Shown piece after piece: positions 63,005-64,000 of a stretch of 64,000 bases of DNA (position 1 is its first letter; each line of letters starts with the position of its first letter). Position numbers and translations under genes: made by a program. The stretch spans positions 1 to 64,000 of the forward strand of contig QZFT01000047.1 in the NCBI GenBank assembly GCA_003600225.1. The letters run 5' to 3'. The DNA is from Pseudonocardiaceae bacterium YIM PH 21723. GTDB lineage: Bacteria; Actinomycetota; Actinomycetes; Mycobacteriales; Pseudonocardiaceae. The notes beneath the pieces are model-generated. The model was not told where the DNA came from. It ran no database searches and was given only the letters and a program-made list of their open reading frames with translations.

Positions 63005-63358
63005 TTAGTTCCAGGCGTAGAAGTGCATGCGTTTCGTGCTGGACGAGGTGATCGTGCCGTGGGGGTCGCGGACCTCGGCCACGCCGAGGCTGGCCTTGTC
63101 GTGGTTACCGAAGAACGGGGTGCCGTCCGGGCGGACCTCGACGACCTGTTGTTCCAGTTCACCGCGGCAGGTCAGCGGCACAGTGCGGGAACCGGTCGCG
63201 GTGCGTCCGTCACCGGCGGCGGTCAGCCGCACGGTGAGCGTCCAGCCGTGCTCACCGCGCGGGCAGCCCGCGTCCACGTAACTCGTCGCCTTACCGGCGG
63301 ACACATACGAATCGTCGTGCAACCAGGTGGTCAGGGCCAGCAGCAGGGGAAGGATCAT
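63005..63358 (-). CDS. Small secreted protein of unknown function
   Basis: 117 aa. N-terminal hydrophobic segment (MILPLLLALTTWLHD) is a signal peptide. Two Cys (near DAGCPRGEHGW and LTCRGE) could form a disulphide; the mature part is beta-rich. ATG at 63358, weak ribosome site. No family recognised. Confidence 0.6.
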   Translation of the reverse strand: MILPLLLALTTWLHDDSYVSAGKATSYVDAGCPRGEHGWTLTVRLTAAGDGRTATGSRTVPLTCRGELEQQVVEVRPDGTPFFGNHDKASLGVAEVRDPHGTITSSSTKRMHFYAWN

Positions 63359-63408
63359 GCGAACACGATAATCCCAGTCCAGAGCCCCGGTAACCGTTGA
63401 AAATCCAC

Positions 63409-64000
63409 CTAGGAGAGCGCGCGGCGCAGCAGGTCCAGCAGATCGGACCAGTGCCGCTCGGCCGCCTCGGGGTGGTAGACGGACGTGTCCGCCTGGGTGA
63501 AGCCGTGGATGGCGCCGCGGTAGACCTCGCACTGATGCGTGACGCCCGCGTCGGTGAGCGCCTTGGCCAGGCGGTCGATCTGCTCCTGCGGCAACGCGTG
63601 GTCGTTGTCCGCATGGCCGAAGAACAGCTCGGCGGTGATCTTGTCCGCGAGCAGGTGCGGGCTGTCCGGCTGGTCGGTGGCCAGGTGGGCGCCGTGGAAG
63701 CCGCCGGCCGCGGCGACCCGCTCCGGGTAGGTGCCCGCCGTGCGCAACGCCAGTCCGGCGCCGAAGCAGTATCCGGTGATGCCCACCGGGCCGTCGGTGG
63801 CCAGCGGTGATTCCGCGAACCAGCCCAGGTACGCCTCGGCGTCCCGCATGGCCAGCTCCGGGGTGAAGGACTGCATGACCGGGCCGATCTGCTCGAACAC
63901 CTTGGCGCGGGACTCGCCGTCGATGATCTCCGGCAGCTCGAAGACCGGCGCGCGGCGGGTCCGGTAGAAGAGGTTGGGGACCAGCACGGTGTATCCGGCG
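63409..64000 (-). CDS. Dienelactone hydrolase family protein, partial
   Basis: The first codons lie beyond the right edge; 197 residues are visible, beginning AGYTVLVPNLFYR. The nucleophile is Cys in GYCFGAG, as in dienelactone hydrolases, with Asp in GHADNDH and His in GAIHGF. These enzymes hydrolyse dienelactone or related enol lactones; many actinomycete paralogues act on other esters. The visible domain is complete enough to support the family. Confidence 0.85.
   Translation of the reverse strand, partial: AGYTVLVPNLFYRTRRAPVFELPEIIDGESRAKVFEQIGPVMQSFTPELAMRDAEAYLGWFAESPLATDGPVGITGYCFGAGLALRTAGTYPERVAAAGGFHGAHLATDQPDSPHLLADKITAELFFGHADNDHALPQEQIDRLAKALTDAGVTHQCEVYRGAIHGFTQADTSVYHPEAAERHWSDLLDLLRRALS

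Overview
The window is a high-GC actinobacterial chromosome segment. The mycolate/Ag85-type esterase, the EspR-like XRE regulators with ImmA/IrrE and MAB_1171c partners, the SARP regulator, the TQXA surface proteins and many GTG/TTG starts with ATGA/GTGA overlaps point to Actinomycetia, most likely Pseudonocardiales. The genus cannot be fixed from the sequence alone. No phage, transposase, CRISPR array or rRNA is visible.

Layout. Positions 1-3392 hold an edge fragment of a HAMP sensor kinase and a large secreted LamG protein. Positions 3710-9962 hold a divergent compatible-solute locus: ehuBCDA uptake on the minus strand and ectABCD hydroxyectoine synthesis on the plus strand, sharing a 175-bp control region. 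A two-component system follows (10493-12492). Positions 12720-19802 hold two copies of an EspR-like XRE / ImmA-IrrE protease / MAB_1171c membrane-protein cassette on opposite strands, with a TenA-like gene between them; the first copy is coupled to an amidohydrolase. A glycosyltransferase follows at 19956-21227.

The most unusual region is 21299-34443: nine tightly overlapping minus-strand genes. In transcription order they encode a TIR-kinase-like-beta-propeller protein, a large TPR-like protein, a J-like protein without HPD, a GrpE-like protein, an Hsp70, a degenerate kinase-TPR protein, a membrane-anchored TPR protein, a small protein and a further TPR-like protein. It looks like a dedicated chaperone machine built around a TIR effector or sensor, and I know of no characterised equivalent.

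Downstream lie a NUDIX hydrolase, two regulators, tRNA-Ser(GGA), a giant SARP regulator with two tandem ATPase/TPR modules, a wrbA-GMC-ADH-hydrolase redox operon behind a perfect 26-bp palindrome, a DUF2252 gene, tRNA-Ser(CGA), an ECF sigma factor, tadA with its partner, an M20 peptidase, prephenate dehydrogenase, a thiolase that has lost one catalytic Cys, a glycolipid-binding/MT0933-antitoxin pair, two thioester (TQXA) wall-anchored proteins, an Ag85-like esterase, two small genes and a dienelactone hydrolase cut by the right edge.

Non-coding DNA carries three dispersed palindrome families. One is a ~0.45-0.49-kb long-inverted-repeat element (two copies plus one solo core). One is a 'CCGAAGTTGACGA' hairpin (two copies). 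One is a hairpin with an invariant ~20-nt loop and compensating stem changes (two copies).
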